Part shown: positions 21,901 through 30,747 of the stretch, piece by piece
Position numbering within the stretch: position 1 is the first letter of the stretch
Layout of the letters: each line of letters begins with the position of its first letter
DNA from: Solen grandis
Lineage: Eukaryota; Mollusca; Bivalvia; Adapedonta; Solenidae
Direction of reading: 5' to 3'
NCBI GenBank assembly: GCA_021229015.1
Contig: CM037781.1
Location: 70,268,173 to 70,332,172, forward strand
DNA length: 64,000 nucleotides
Position numbers and translations under genes: made by a program
The notes under the pieces: generated by a model
Told to the model about the DNA's origin: nothing
Seen by the model: only the letters and a program-made list of their open reading frames with translations
Database searches by the model: none

Positions 21901-24900
21901 CAAACTATCAAAAAGCTATGAAAATATCACGAAGGAAAATGAAATCATATCATAAAATAGTCATTTCCCCGATGCAATGAATTATTTTGGTTTGATTTTT
22001 CTAAAACTTCTTTTACAAAAACAAAATAATTGTACAAAGTAATTTTCATGATGATACTTTTCTACTTACAAAAAAAGTATTACTTTTTTTAGCTTGATAT
22101 TATTTGGGGAAGTTATGTAATTGCTGTTAATATTGCAATACTGCAGTTGCCGTTTCACCCATACGTCTACCCTGGCAAGACGCCGCTGACAGTGGACACA
22201 CACTCCTTAACCTGGAGTATATTTCACAGCATGGCTGGGACTTACTATCTGGTATCGTCTCCCTTGAAAAAGGTTTCTGGCTCGCCGCACGTGCCAAATA
22301 TGCACCACTTGTATCCTGGGAAGGTAAGACACTAATCTTACTATAATAGTTGTTTTCATTTTTCTTTTCACATTTACGCCTCGTTAACATACGTCTTTAC
22401 AATTACGTCTTAAATACGTTAACACTGCTATAAAAATATCTCCTCTTAACGCTTCACTATTGTAAGTATATGGAATACACGTGTAAAATGTAAATTGTTA
22501 TGTTTTGTTGCTGATTAGGACACCGCTGTTTTAGGTTGTGCTAGATGGAATCCGAACTGTACCTCAGACCTTGTACCTGCGGGGTCGCTGGGCGACTGCC
22601 TCAAGACGTGCGAGGGTGACTTCAAATACATGTTACTCAAGGTATTATTAATCTAAAATATAAAATAAAAAATCTAATTTTGTTTACTTAACCACAGATT
22701 CCCGCAGTCACTGTGTGAGTTTTAGTGTTTGTTTGTCAGGTTCGGTAACCCAAGTATTATGGCAGTTCGAAGAAATGACAGACCCAAGGTTCCAACTGAA
22801 GCTTTAATAAAGATAAATTTGTTATTACAATGGTATTTACCTTCAGGATAACACATGCATATTTATTACCATATCATAACATCGATTTCATACATTGAAT
22901 CAACGTAATGTTATACAATATGATATATTTATTGACATTACAAACATTTTTTTTGTTTCTTATACCTCAATGTCGCAGATTATATCGCAAAAAAATATCA
23001 GTAGGAAAAGTAGACGCAACCTTCCCTCGCAACCATCATGGCGTATTAAACAAGGGAGATTACTCTACAGTTATAAAGGGGAATATTTCGTCCCTTAAAT
23101 GTTCGTACCGTCTAAATAACACCTAGAAAAATCGAAAAATAAAACAGAACTTCCGCACTGCTATGCAAAATGGACGGGCTAGAGTTATTTGTATGTTTAA
23201 ATAACACTTACTTGTATCATTGCACGATGAATACATTTATATAGGTTTCGGTTTAACAGCTTTAAAGCTAACCGTATTTTTTAAAGTTCTAATTAAGAAA
23301 GCTTTGCAGGTTAATGTATATTTCCAGGTATGAGCTAGAGGAGAATGGTTGAGAAAAATTGCGATACGAAGTAAGGAGGAGTCTAAGGCGTGTCGAGGGC
23401 GGGGCTATCTTTTTTTTAGATAACTTGTCACTTAGATGATTAGCTGTACACACATTCATGATTCATCTTTAAACGTCGAGATTTGCAGATCGTCAAATGA
23501 TATTCGCGGGTTGACGTGTCTAAATCTATATATGTTTTCTATAGAAGGACGAAATCAAATCAACAAGTATTGAAAATTGAAAATGTACAGTGTAAAAAGT
23601 CAAACTATGGGTATACTACAAAATGTAATGGGGTAAATTTAACGAAGAAGGAAACCGAAGTTTCCGAAGAAACTTACTAGTCCGAACGGGTGATTAAATA
23701 CCTGTCCACCGACCTGGGATGAATTCTTGGTTACAATGGTAAAAAGGAGTCTATCTGGATGCCCTAATATACGGAATTTGGCTTGTATTACGTTGCAATA
23801 TTCAATGTATTCTATCTATGTGCAATAATTTATCATTTATATTCTAAATTTTGATCATTATTTGCAATATTTGTTATTTATATACAATGTTTGGTTTTTA
23901 TATTGTCTTTTTCCCATTTTATGTTTTATGTTGTTTATTTAAATTGTATTTTTTAATTTATCTTCTATTTTCATCATTTGATTTACATTATATATTTTTT
24001 ATGTAAGTTATCTTTCGTTCATTTATATTCTATTTTGTTCATTCAAATGCTATATTTTCTATTCCTATAGTAAAAAAGCACTAATTCGTAGGGTATATTC
24101 TTTTTATTGAATTTATATTCTATCATTGAATTCTGGGAAATGAGTACTTTCAGAACATCTCACCGGTGTTGTGCTGGAGCGCGTTGGGAACGGGTTTCGA
24201 TTCTCAAAACGATGGTTGCGCCCTGCCATAAATGGGGCGAGACTAGCGTGTCCTGTCATAAGCCTAAGACCTATCAAACCAAAGATTGGCAATTAGTCTA
24301 AATCTAACAAAAAGCACGCAAAACATTGTCCAGTTATCGCAAAGTCAAATTTTCAAATATTTCCTGTTCTATTCAAGATACGTAAATTATATCTTATAAC
24401 AGAACATTGTATCATCATCAAACCGAAGCCGTGTTAATCAAAATAAGTCAAGAAATAAATGAAAATTGTATGTGAAAAAAAATATGTACCTGCAGGAAAA
24501 GAAATATGTTACATTTTGCTGTTATTCTGTTACACTAGCCGAATTCAAATCATAATTTAAAAGATTTTTTTTAAGTAAATCAACCTGAAAGTAAGTTCTT
24601 GCATTAGAAAAATGATTATTTTATATGTTTACATATTCTCCTCTGTGACTTTTCAGTTTCTTTTAAACTTTGCAAAATTCAATTATCTGCTGTGTGTCTA
24701 AACAATATTTTCCACTGGCTTGACATGAGTTTCCCATTTCTGTAAAAGTTCTTGACAAGAACAAGTGTCGAAATACTATCCTGACACCAGGTCAACCGGT
24801 ATCGAAACTTTTACAATATGCTGAAGCTTTACCAATACCATTTCGATCGATTACTGTAGATGTTTATTTATGCAGGACGATATGTGCAGATGTTTTGAAA

Positions 24901-27078
24901 ACAGCGAGACTTGTATACGGCGGGTATATGAGTCCTGTGAAGACCAATGCCGAAACAATCCGAATGACTGGTGTGGGGGAGATAACGGGACCGAAACATT
25001 GTATCATACAGGTTATGTATAGGATATAGACTACTAAGATATTTCTATAGACAGTAGAAGACCGAAGCGAGCGTAGGCTTCTATTGTCTGTTGAAAGGCC
25101 TATCAAAAGTCTGACGGGCCATCGTCGGAAGTGCTCGGCAGCTACAAAATGTAAATAAATGTAGTATTTTTACATCTATCCAAAATACTAAAAGTGATGC
25201 ATTTTTAAGCAAAGCAAAGTCAACGGAAATCTGATATATGGTAATTTAGTATCATTTAGGAAACTTAACAGTATCGTTAATTTGAGTAATATTTCTGTTA
25301 TTGAAATTATTATAATTTCTGAGAAATAATGGGTCTTTAATAAATTCTGTCACCTTAATTTGTGAAACATTTGACATTTTTTTAAAAATAAATCGATCTC
25401 TTTTGAACATGGTAAAATTGAAAATAGGAAGAGGTTATTACGAAATAAAACCCATATAAATATGAATTTTCAGAGCTTTTGATTGGCGAAGAATTAAGGT
25501 TGACTTTTAACAGTGTTACTTGTGTTTATTATTTGAAAAAAAATGCACGGTCATAACAGCATGTTCTCGTATACATGTAAAATATGAAGAAATATTAAAG
25601 CAATTTGTAAATAACGCTGGAAACTAAGTTTGAACCGATCTGCGTTTCCATTTGTCAACTTAGAAGTTGATTGTTTGGGATGTCACAATGACATTATTCT
25701 GGACATCAGACCGGTATTATTGTTGATGTAAGATGTTGGAAATCATGTTTTCAGAAGGAAAGAGAAAGAGAGAGAGGAGGGACAGGATGAGAATATATTT
25801 ATATTCTTTATCAAAGCAAAGAAAGAAACAAAAGATAAAATGTTTTTGTTGTTGATCTTGCCGATTTGATTGGCAAAATCTTATTCAAAACCCCTTCAAA
25901 GATTCGATGTTCCTGCGTTAGAGAGGATGGTAAACAATTAAACAAACAGCCTTACAAACCTAACGCTTATATAAGAAACCTTTTTTTTTCGCAGGCCCGT
26001 TTGGGAATATCATTTATAAAACAAAAGCAGAGGATGGGAGTACTTATTGTAGTTTTCTTACGATGGAAAAAGACTTAAACAAATACATTTCTGAGTTGGA
26101 CTGTGAGGAAACAACATTTAAACGAATTATTTGCAAAAGTAAGTAGAATGGAGTTAACCATGTATTGTGGTCATTTTACGAAGAATTCAGTCCTGGTTTA
26201 AGTGGCCAGCTCTTAGATTCCCAGTATAACATTATTTATTATACGTTATGTTATATCTGACCTCTTTTTAGCGGTCATCTATAGTTAGATCGGTTGCGTA
26301 CTTAAACATTATAATTCAACATAATTATCACACTGTTTTCTTTTGTTATTTAAGGTACTTCAGAACCCTTTGAAAGCAAAGACTCGGTCCCAATAAACTG
26401 GTTTGAAGCGTCAGACTTTTGTAAATCTTCCAACGCTCATCTTTATTTTGACCTACCGACGGAACAGCTTGAACAAAACAGGTTGGCTTACTGGACGTCC
26501 CTGAGAAGAGGTCTCAGTATAAAATGGACACAAAGGGAAGGTTTGTAATCTTTTACGGCCATACATGTCTAAAGCGGTCAGTCAAAAGAACTTACTGACC
26601 GCTTAGAACAATCGGTTCTAAAGATAATGGCCACTTAGAACAATCAGTAAAGAAACCTAAAAGGAATGTCTGCTAAGTACTAAATGACATGGTCAAGATA
26701 ATGGCAGGTAAGAGAAATCAGTCATAGAAGTAAAGTTATTGACCGCTTAGAATAATCTTTCATGGGACTAAAGACAATGACTACTTAGAACAATTATACA
26801 AAACAAATTAGATACGTACGTAGAGAATGAAATAAATTTATCAAATAAAAGGAGATTCATAAATAAGAGAGATATGACAAAATGTTAAGGGTTAAGGTTT
26901 TTATGTTGTTTGGATTTTACCGATTATATATAAAAACTGTTGTTGTTTTTTTTCAGATACGGAGTATCCATTTTGTGTGTCTGCCCGTCTCAACGAGCAA
27001 TCAAAACCGATGCTGTATGCTGAAGACTGTAGCACGCAAAAACAATATCTGTTCCTGTCAGGTTTGCAAGATAGATAA
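18762..27078 (+). CDS. Secreted CTLD/WSC-domain lectin-like protein (7-exon gene)
   Basis: Exons by splice sites and phase: 18762-18825, 22147-22323, 22535-22641, 24876-25011, 25995-26138, 26355-26540, 26957-27078. Joined they give one open frame of about 311 residues. Domains: signal peptide (1-21), CTLD-like half-module (about 23-81; WQDAADSGH, FWLAARAK, VSWEG), WSC domain (about 82-160, Cys-rich, ending WCGGDNGTETLY), C-type-lectin-like domain (about 162-311; WFEASDFC, YWTSLRRG, FCVSARL). WSC and CTLD modules bind carbohydrates, so a secreted glycan-binding role is inferred. All introns are phase 1 except the one inside WSC (phase 0). The expected last CTLD cysteine is absent (YLFLSG then stop). 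Further exons between 18826 and 22146 cannot be excluded. Unresolved: transcript confirmation and any alternative last exon. Confidence 0.75.
18931..18987. repeat. (TA)n(GA)n compound microsatellite
   Basis: Uninterrupted TA run followed by a GA run in intron 1. Confidence 0.9.
19266..19692. repeat. (GT)n tracts in intron 1
   Basis: Short GT runs at about 19266-19283 and 19668-19692. The sequence between is ordinary intron with no other feature. Confidence 0.75.
20181..20383 (-). repeat. Dispersed repeat, copy 2 of an inverted pair
   Basis: Reverse complement of the 18246-18460 repeat. An extra end fragment (ATTCATCGAGTAAGGTG, about 20117-20140) precedes it in opposite orientation, so the two ATTCATCGAGT ends face each other and could form a hairpin. 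Confidence 0.65.
20640..20790. repeat. Eroded copy of the TTAA-bounded MITE family
   Basis: Shares the order CATCATTGAATTATAACCTT, GATGCAAACACCCATTTACTTT, GAGTTATAGGCTC, CAAAGTCTTTAAAGGATTGCA with the elements at 38175 and 46388. The termini are lost. Confidence 0.5.
21030..21695 (+). mobile_element. Possible solo LTR or LTR-like regulatory block
   Basis: A stretch reading ACATAAGGCGCTGCTCTCCTC then TCAGTCTTTCGG resembles the TATA/R-region start of LTR retrotransposons. Three imperfect repeats of CTACTGTACCACGC...GATCGGAAGRTAGC follow (about 21164, 21247, 21297), and the block ends ACCGGCGATCGTCACA near 21692. No left TG boundary, target duplication or internal gag/pol was found, so this is tentative. 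It lies in intron 1 of the lectin-like gene. Confidence 0.3.
22147..22323 (+). CDS. Exon 2: first CTLD-like half-module
   Basis: Preceded by acceptor TACTGCAG and followed by donor AAG/GTAAGA; phase 1 in and phase 1 out. The chosen frame gives PWQDAADSGHTLLNLE and FWLAARAK...VSWEG, parallel to exon 6 (NWFEASDFC...YWTSLRRG...). No cysteine is encoded, unlike canonical CTLDs. Another frame is also open across this exon but does not join the neighbouring exons sensibly. Confidence 0.7.
22324..22534 (+). other. Intron 2
   Basis: AT-rich. Two AG acceptors are possible (22518 and 22534); only 22534 keeps the phase-1 frame, and 22518 would introduce a stop. Confidence 0.55.
22535..22641 (+). CDS. 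Exon 3: WSC domain, first half
   Basis: Begins GCARWNPNC and ends LGDCLKTCEGDFKYMLLK. The spacing matches WSC domains (C...C..A/F.Y..L). The donor AAG/GTATTA leaves the frame in phase 0. Confidence 0.75.
22642..24875 (+). other. Intron 3
   Basis: 2.2 kb of AT-rich sequence. 23850-24060 contains several repeats of TTTATATTCTATTTT-like words; no gene recognised. Confidence 0.5.
24876..25011 (+). CDS. Exon 4: WSC domain, second half
   Basis: Preceded by TTTATGCAG. Encodes DDMCRCFENSETC, then YESCEDQCRNN, then WCGGDNGTETLYHT, which is the diagnostic C-terminal WSC pattern (C...C.G....CGG). Ends phase 1 at ACAG/GTTATG. Confidence 0.8.
25012..25994 (+). other. Intron 4
   Basis: No repeat or gene recognised; a short GA-rich patch lies near 25757-25775. 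Confidence 0.5.
25995..26138 (+). CDS. Exon 5: CTLD N-terminal part
   Basis: Acceptor TTCGCAG, donor AAAA/GTAAGT; phase 1 in and out. Encodes GPFGNIIYK, STYCSFL, LDCEETTFKRIICK, with three cysteines. Confidence 0.75.
26355..26540 (+). CDS. Exon 6: CTLD core
   Basis: Acceptor TATTTAAG, donor GAAG/GTTTGT; phase 1 in and out. Encodes VPINWFEASDFCKSS (the W..A...C start of long CTLDs) and AYWTSLRRG...IKWTQREG, corresponding to the WIGL and W-W-G core. No EPN or QPD calcium/sugar motif is seen, so classical Ca-dependent binding is doubtful. Confidence 0.8.
26560..26800 (+). repeat. Intronic irregular repeat (intron 6)
   Basis: Three to four diverged units containing TGACCGCTTAGAACAATC with GACTAAAGATAATG-type linkers. 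No coding. Confidence 0.55.
26957..27078 (+). CDS. Exon 7: CTLD C-terminus and stop
   Basis: Acceptor TTTTTTTCAG; phase 1 in. Encodes DTEYPFCVSARLNEQ, LYAEDCSTQKQYLFLSG, then LQDR and TAA at 27076-27078. Canonical CTLDs end with a cysteine where Ser is found here. CAG/GTTTGC at 27061 could be a weak donor to a further exon, but none is visible before the palindrome at 27116. Confidence 0.65.
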
Positions 27079-27115
27079 TTGTTAACTTGTCTTAAATATT
27101 TACCAAGTTTTTATC

Positions 27116-27250
27116 AGTAGTAGGTATATTGAGAGTGTTTGGCTCACTGCGGGTCTAACACACTTCAAAATCCAGGCGCGCTAATCCGCGCGCCTGGCTT
27201 ATCATGTGTAAAACCCCCAAAAAGCATACACTCTCAATATACCTACTACT
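27116..27250. repeat. 135-bp nested terminal palindrome
   Basis: The outer arms are a perfect 23-bp inverted repeat (27116-27138 and 27228-27250; arm begins AGTAGTAGGTATATTGAG). Inside is an independent perfect GC-rich stem, CCAGGCGCGC (27172-27181) and its complement (27188-27197) with a 6-nt loop. The intermediate sequence is partly complementary. This layout (long stem, internal GC-rich hairpin, unique junction to a gene block) is like the folded ends of parvovirus- or bidnavirus-type linear DNA. Functional origin or telomere status is inference. Confidence 0.8.
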
Positions 27251-27525
27251 ATCAGTTAAAAAAATCAACAAATTATACTATTGTAAATTTTTTTTTTTTT
27301 TTTTAAAAAATAAAAAAATAAAAAAAATAAAAAAAATCAAAAAAATCACACTAATGTAAAATTAATAAAAACACATATGTAAACTTTTAAAAAAACAAGA
27401 ATGAAAAAAAAAAAAAAATTATGCTTGCGTTTTTTCCTGAACCCCTTTTTACATTTTTTAGTAATATAAAAATCCTCACTCTGAATATGGAGGAGGGTTT
27501 TCTAACGTATTATAAAAATTCAATA
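27251..27525. other. A/T-homopolymer tract next to the palindrome
   Basis: Long T-run (about 27288-27304) followed by AAAAAATAAAAAAATAAA-type sequence. The first canonical AATAAA downstream of the lectin-like gene on the plus strand is at 27309-27314, inside this tract. No ORF. Confidence 0.6.
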
Positions 27526-28120
27526 TTATACAGTTTTTATATTTTTGGATATTATCTCCATTGCCTCTTTTCTCCCCTGTTCTATTAATTTTTGCCTTTC
27601 TTCTTCTGAATAGTTTTTTGGAACCGCAGAGTTTTTTGTTAATTGTTTAAGCTCATTATATTTTTCTAATTCAAAAATTTAAATTCTTGTTCAATATCTC
27701 TCCATCTGTTAAAGCTTTAGAGATTAAATTTTTTATACTATTTAATTTACTGTTAGCAATAGTTTTAATATTATCATGTTTTTTAATTTTATTCATAAAT
27801 TTAAGCCTAACAATTTTTACAGAGGCTCCAACTCCTCCGCATACAAGAGCGGCAATTTCTAACGGTAATAGAATAGGAACAATTAAACCAATAGTTCCTA
27901 TAATTATACTAGCAGACATTAAAGCTGTGTCTACTCCATCTGTTATATTTATTCCTCTTTTATATTTTTTATATAATGCTTTACGAGTATCTCTCTCATT
28001 AATTAATGTTTTCTCAATCTCTGAGATTTTTTGCAATCTATAATTTTGACTTGGTTTCTGGAGTTCGCTAGATTCACTATTTAAATTGGGGTATAAATCT
28101 GGGGCCGTTGGTTGCTTCAT
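27526..28120 (-). pseudogene. Virus-like gene 1: two-helix membrane protein, frameshifted
   Basis: The main frame (27671-28120, 149 codons) begins MKQPTAPDLYP, has a charged helical stretch, then a hydrophobic block around residues 64-100 (ALMSASIIIGTIGLIVPIL, then ALVCGGVGAS) that looks like one or two membrane helices, then a basic helix. The frame stops after LNKNLNF. A second frame, directly abutting, continues with a charged helical tail (ELEKYNELK ... EEERQKLIEQGRKEA) to a stop at 27526-27528, so an indel near 27665-27675 has probably split one protein of about 195 residues. I recall similar proteins as multicopy unknowns in invertebrate genomes, unverified. Function unknown. Confidence 0.65.
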
Positions 28121-28131
28121 TTTTATATATA

Positions 28132-28668
28132 TTATTTGAATTCAAACAATAACGAGGCAACAGTATTAACTGCAGTTCCATTATCCACCAGACTAACAAA
28201 ATTAATAACACTTCCAGCCTCAACTAAAAAAGGGCGTTCAAAATTATCATGTTTTGCTGGTGTTGTATGCAAAGTAATCTCACACCCTCCCAAAAGCGCC
28301 CCATCCACCAACACACCAACTCGCACTTCACCACTTGTCCTTTTACTCGACAGGCCAATACCAGTAATATGACTACGCCTCATCACAACATAACCAACAT
28401 CTTTTTGTCTGCCGGCATTTCCAAATGAAAACACCTCACCAATAAATAAAGAACCTTTTGTTTCAGCACTTATTGTAATGTTTTTTAAGGATTTCTCTAT
28501 TCTTTTTACCACATGGTCTAATCTTGTTAAAATGTTAAATAATTCACTGTCAAAATTTGACTTTAAATTATTAAATAATTCACTGTCTAAATTTGACTTT
28601 AAATTATTAAAATATGAAGCTATCTTACTCTCATCTGGTATATACTTTTTAAAGCCGAATATACTCAT
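28132..28668 (-). CDS. Virus-like gene 2: coiled-coil plus beta-rich head protein (fibre-like?)
   Basis: 178 codons. The N-terminal third is helical and contains a tandem duplication of about 12 residues (NNLKSNLDSELF / NNLKSNFDSELF), encoded by near-identical 39-nt repeats around 28540-28620. A short amphipathic helix with HVVKRIEKSLKN follows. The C-terminal roughly 110 residues are rich in Gly, Val, Thr and alternating hydrophobics (SSKRTSGEVRVGVLVDG, GGCEITLHTTP), suggesting a compact beta-sandwich. A trimeric stalk plus knob, as in capsid fibre or spike proteins, is inferred only from shape. It overlaps gene 3 by 20 nt. Confidence 0.7.
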   Translation of the reverse strand: MSIFGFKKYIPDESKIASYFNNLKSNLDSELFNNLKSNFDSELFNILTRLDHVVKRIEKSLKNITISAETKGSLFIGEVFSFGNAGRQKDVGYVVMRRSHITGIGLSSKRTSGEVRVGVLVDGALLGGCEITLHTTPAKHDNFERPFLVEAGSVINFVSLVDNGTAVNTVASLLFEFK

Positions 28669-29341
28669 TTTTTAAAAATAAATTTTTTTTTTTTTTCACA
28701 AACACTTTATTTAATTCAGAAATATTTCCTATAGTTAATTTTTTATACTCTGGATTACTAAAGTTTGTATTAACAATATCTCCAAATGATTTATTTTCAA
28801 TTGGAACAACTCCTAGGATATTACTAGGAGAACCATTAAAAAAATTGTAAGCACTATTTATTTGTTCAAGGTGAACATATAATTGTTTATAAGGAGCTAA
28901 ATCTATTGATTGTTCACCATGGCATGGTTTATTAATAAGAACTGCATTTTCCGAAAAATAACTCTCTTTAAATTCTAACATTTTTCTTAATTCTTTGGTT
29001 ATTATTAATCCATAGGTTATATCGCTATCTGTACTTATTGTTGGGTATGATTGTGCTTTTAAACAAGCAATGCCATTTTTTTCATCAACAGTTAATGTTA
29101 TTCTGTTGTCAAAATCTTTAAATACATCAACTATTTGTTGAAAATTATAAAAACCATCTGAAATTATTTTTTTGGGTGGTGGGGAGAGGTGTGATTTAGT
29201 ATCAAGCCATTGTCCAATTAAATTATACCAACCTATAGTATAAGTAAAACTCCTCAATCCAATTTTCTTATCTCCACATTTATTATCTATATATTGTTGT
29301 AGGTTTATAGGTTTATCAATATTAGAAATTATATGATACAT
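28649..29341 (-). CDS. Virus-like gene 3: uncharacterised, possible structural protein
   Basis: 230 codons, no introns, no membrane segment. Mixed alpha/beta composition: SFTYTIGWYNLIG near residue 31, ITLTVDEKNGIACL mid-protein, LYVHLEQINSAYNFFNG near 165, ending in a Lys-rich tail. The LYVHLEQIN...SPSNILGVVP layout is reminiscent of C-terminal regions of virus or phage-like capsid or penton proteins, but no family is assigned. The start ATG at 29341 faces the start of gene 4, with 16 nt between them. Confidence 0.65.
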   Translation of the reverse strand: MYHIISNIDKPINLQQYIDNKCGDKKIGLRSFTYTIGWYNLIGQWLDTKSHLSPPPKKIISDGFYNFQQIVDVFKDFDNRITLTVDEKNGIACLKAQSYPTISTDSDITYGLIITKELRKMLEFKESYFSENAVLINKPCHGEQSIDLAPYKQLYVHLEQINSAYNFFNGSPSNILGVVPIENKSFGDIVNTNFSNPEYKKLTIGNISELNKVFVKKKKNLFLKNEYIRL

Positions 29342-29357
29342 TTTTTACCGATAAAAA
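29342..29357. promoter_or_regulatory. 16-bp divergent intergenic spacer
   Basis: Genes 3 (minus) and 4 (plus) start back to back with only 16 nt between the ATGs (TTTTTTACCGATAAAA-like). Any promoters must overlap the coding starts. Such compactness is typical of small DNA viruses and transposons, not of the host gene nearby. Confidence 0.5.
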
Positions 29358-29652
29358 ATGATTCCACAAGAATTTAAATATAATAAGGATATTTCATATA
29401 ACCCACATGTTAAATATACTAAAAAGAATATTAATCTTGTAAAACAAACAATTTATATTAACCAAGATGGGAATTTTTTAGTAACATTTCCTGATTTATT
29501 TCAAAACTATCAAAACCCTACATTACACACCAATGAACCTTGGAATACATGGAAGCATTCTTCATTTGATTGGTGGCAATGTCAATTAAATTTTGCGGTT
29601 TGGTGTGCTACTTCTGGTTGTGGAGTAAGTTATCAAGATCATATGCAAAACA

Positions 29653-29704
29653 CTACGGATAAAATCCGGCTGCGTAGTGTTTCACAGCCGGACTTTGTCC
29701 GTAG
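29653..29704 (+). repeat. Palindromic repeat pair inside gene 4
   Basis: CTACGGATAAAATCCGGCTG (29653-29672) and CAGCCGGACTTTGTCCGTAG (29685-29704) are inverted copies with two differences and a 12-nt loop. Both lie in the open frame, giving RLRSVSQPDFVRS-type sequence. Confidence 0.85.
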
Positions 29705-30505
29705 CAATACTCTCTTAACTAAAACAGTATATACATTTCATGTTTATTATTGTATTGCTCGTATTTTGAAAGAACTTCAAACACCTTTACCAACAGATGA
29801 GTCATTTTGTTATTATAAAAATCCTTATGATAAAGACACATATAAAAGGATATGTAATGAATTTAATGTTTCACAAAATACAGATTGGAGACAAAAATTA
29901 GAAAGTAGCTCTAAATGTCAGGGTCTCGGACAATGGGTACAATACTTTAAACCATCTGGAAAATACAGACAAGAACATAGAAGTGATGGTCCATTCCTTA
30001 GCCCAAATGATAGTATATCACATACAGTAGATATAAGCAAAGCATGGACAATGTTTATATTAGATAAATCAGAAGGTTTTACAAAAGCGGGTGTTGAAAG
30101 AATTAATGAAAGTATTAGAATGTTTGTATGGGCTCTATTAGGGGCACAACTCAAACACGAACAGATATATTGAAATTAGGGACAGGATTTGATTCTCAAA
30201 AACAATTTTTAGCAAATGTTCAAGATGCAGTTGACAGTCCAATTGATTTACCTACTCAAATATCAAATTATGAAAATGTATTAAAATATGCAAGAAGTAA
30301 AGTTGATTATGTTTATGGTATTGGGTTATATATGTCTCCTAGTGATATGGAATTACAAATTGATACATTCCAAGATTATAATAATGAAATTGTAGTTGCA
30401 ACAGAAATTCAAACACTTGGTTTTAATAGTGATGTAAATGTTTCTCATGTTGAACCTACTACACAACCTATAGATATACGTGGTACACCAACAAAAAGTG
30501 CTCCG

Positions 30506-30525
30506 CAGCCGGACTTTGTCCGTAA
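30506..30525 (+). repeat. Palindromic repeat copy in gene 4
   Basis: CAGCCGGACTTTGTCCGTAA, one mismatch to the 29685 copy, in frame as APQPDFVRK. Contains the self-complementary CGGACTTTGTCCG. Confidence 0.85.
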
Positions 30526-30559
30526 ATCTTTACCAGAAATAAGTAAACCAATTGTTTCA

Positions 30560-30579
30560 CAGCCGGACTTTGTCCGTAG
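30560..30579 (+). repeat. Palindromic repeat copy in gene 4
   Basis: CAGCCGGACTTTGTCCGTAG, identical to the 29685 copy, in frame as VSQPDFVRR. Confidence 0.85.
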
Positions 30580-30747
30580 AAAACCTAGTGAACCAATAAA
30601 ACCTAGTGAACCCAGTGAACATGAAGATGATAAAATATCTATTATAATAGGAAGTATTACAGCAGGACTTTTAGCTTTATTTATTTACGAATATGTCTTA
30701 AGTAATGCTTAAGTATGTTCTCTAACAACTGTTAGCGAATATGTTCT

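Larger units (their letters stand above)
29358..30712 (+). pseudogene. Virus-like gene 4: large protein with C-terminal membrane anchor, frameshifted
   Basis: Two overlapping frames: 29358-30173 (271 codons) and the downstream frame open to 30712. The first ends shortly after VWALLGAQ and the second continues RTDILKLGTGFD, so a 1-nt indel near 30140-30160 has split one protein of about 450 residues. Visible features: WNTWKHSSFDWWQCQLNF, a Cys-containing VWCATSGCGVSYQDH segment, a long acidic/Pro linker, and a C-terminal hydrophobic anchor (IIIGSITAGLLALFIYEYVL). Three insertions of a 20-nt palindromic repeat read in frame as S/A-QPDFVR peptides. A major structural or envelope-like role is plausible from size and layout, not shown. 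Confidence 0.65.

Noticed and set aside
22147..22335. Alternative frame through exon 2 (starting LPFHPYVYPGK)
   Set aside because: It is open but joins neither the signal-peptide exon nor the WSC exon in a frame that keeps the domain start; the phase-1 frame gives a CTLD-like sequence.
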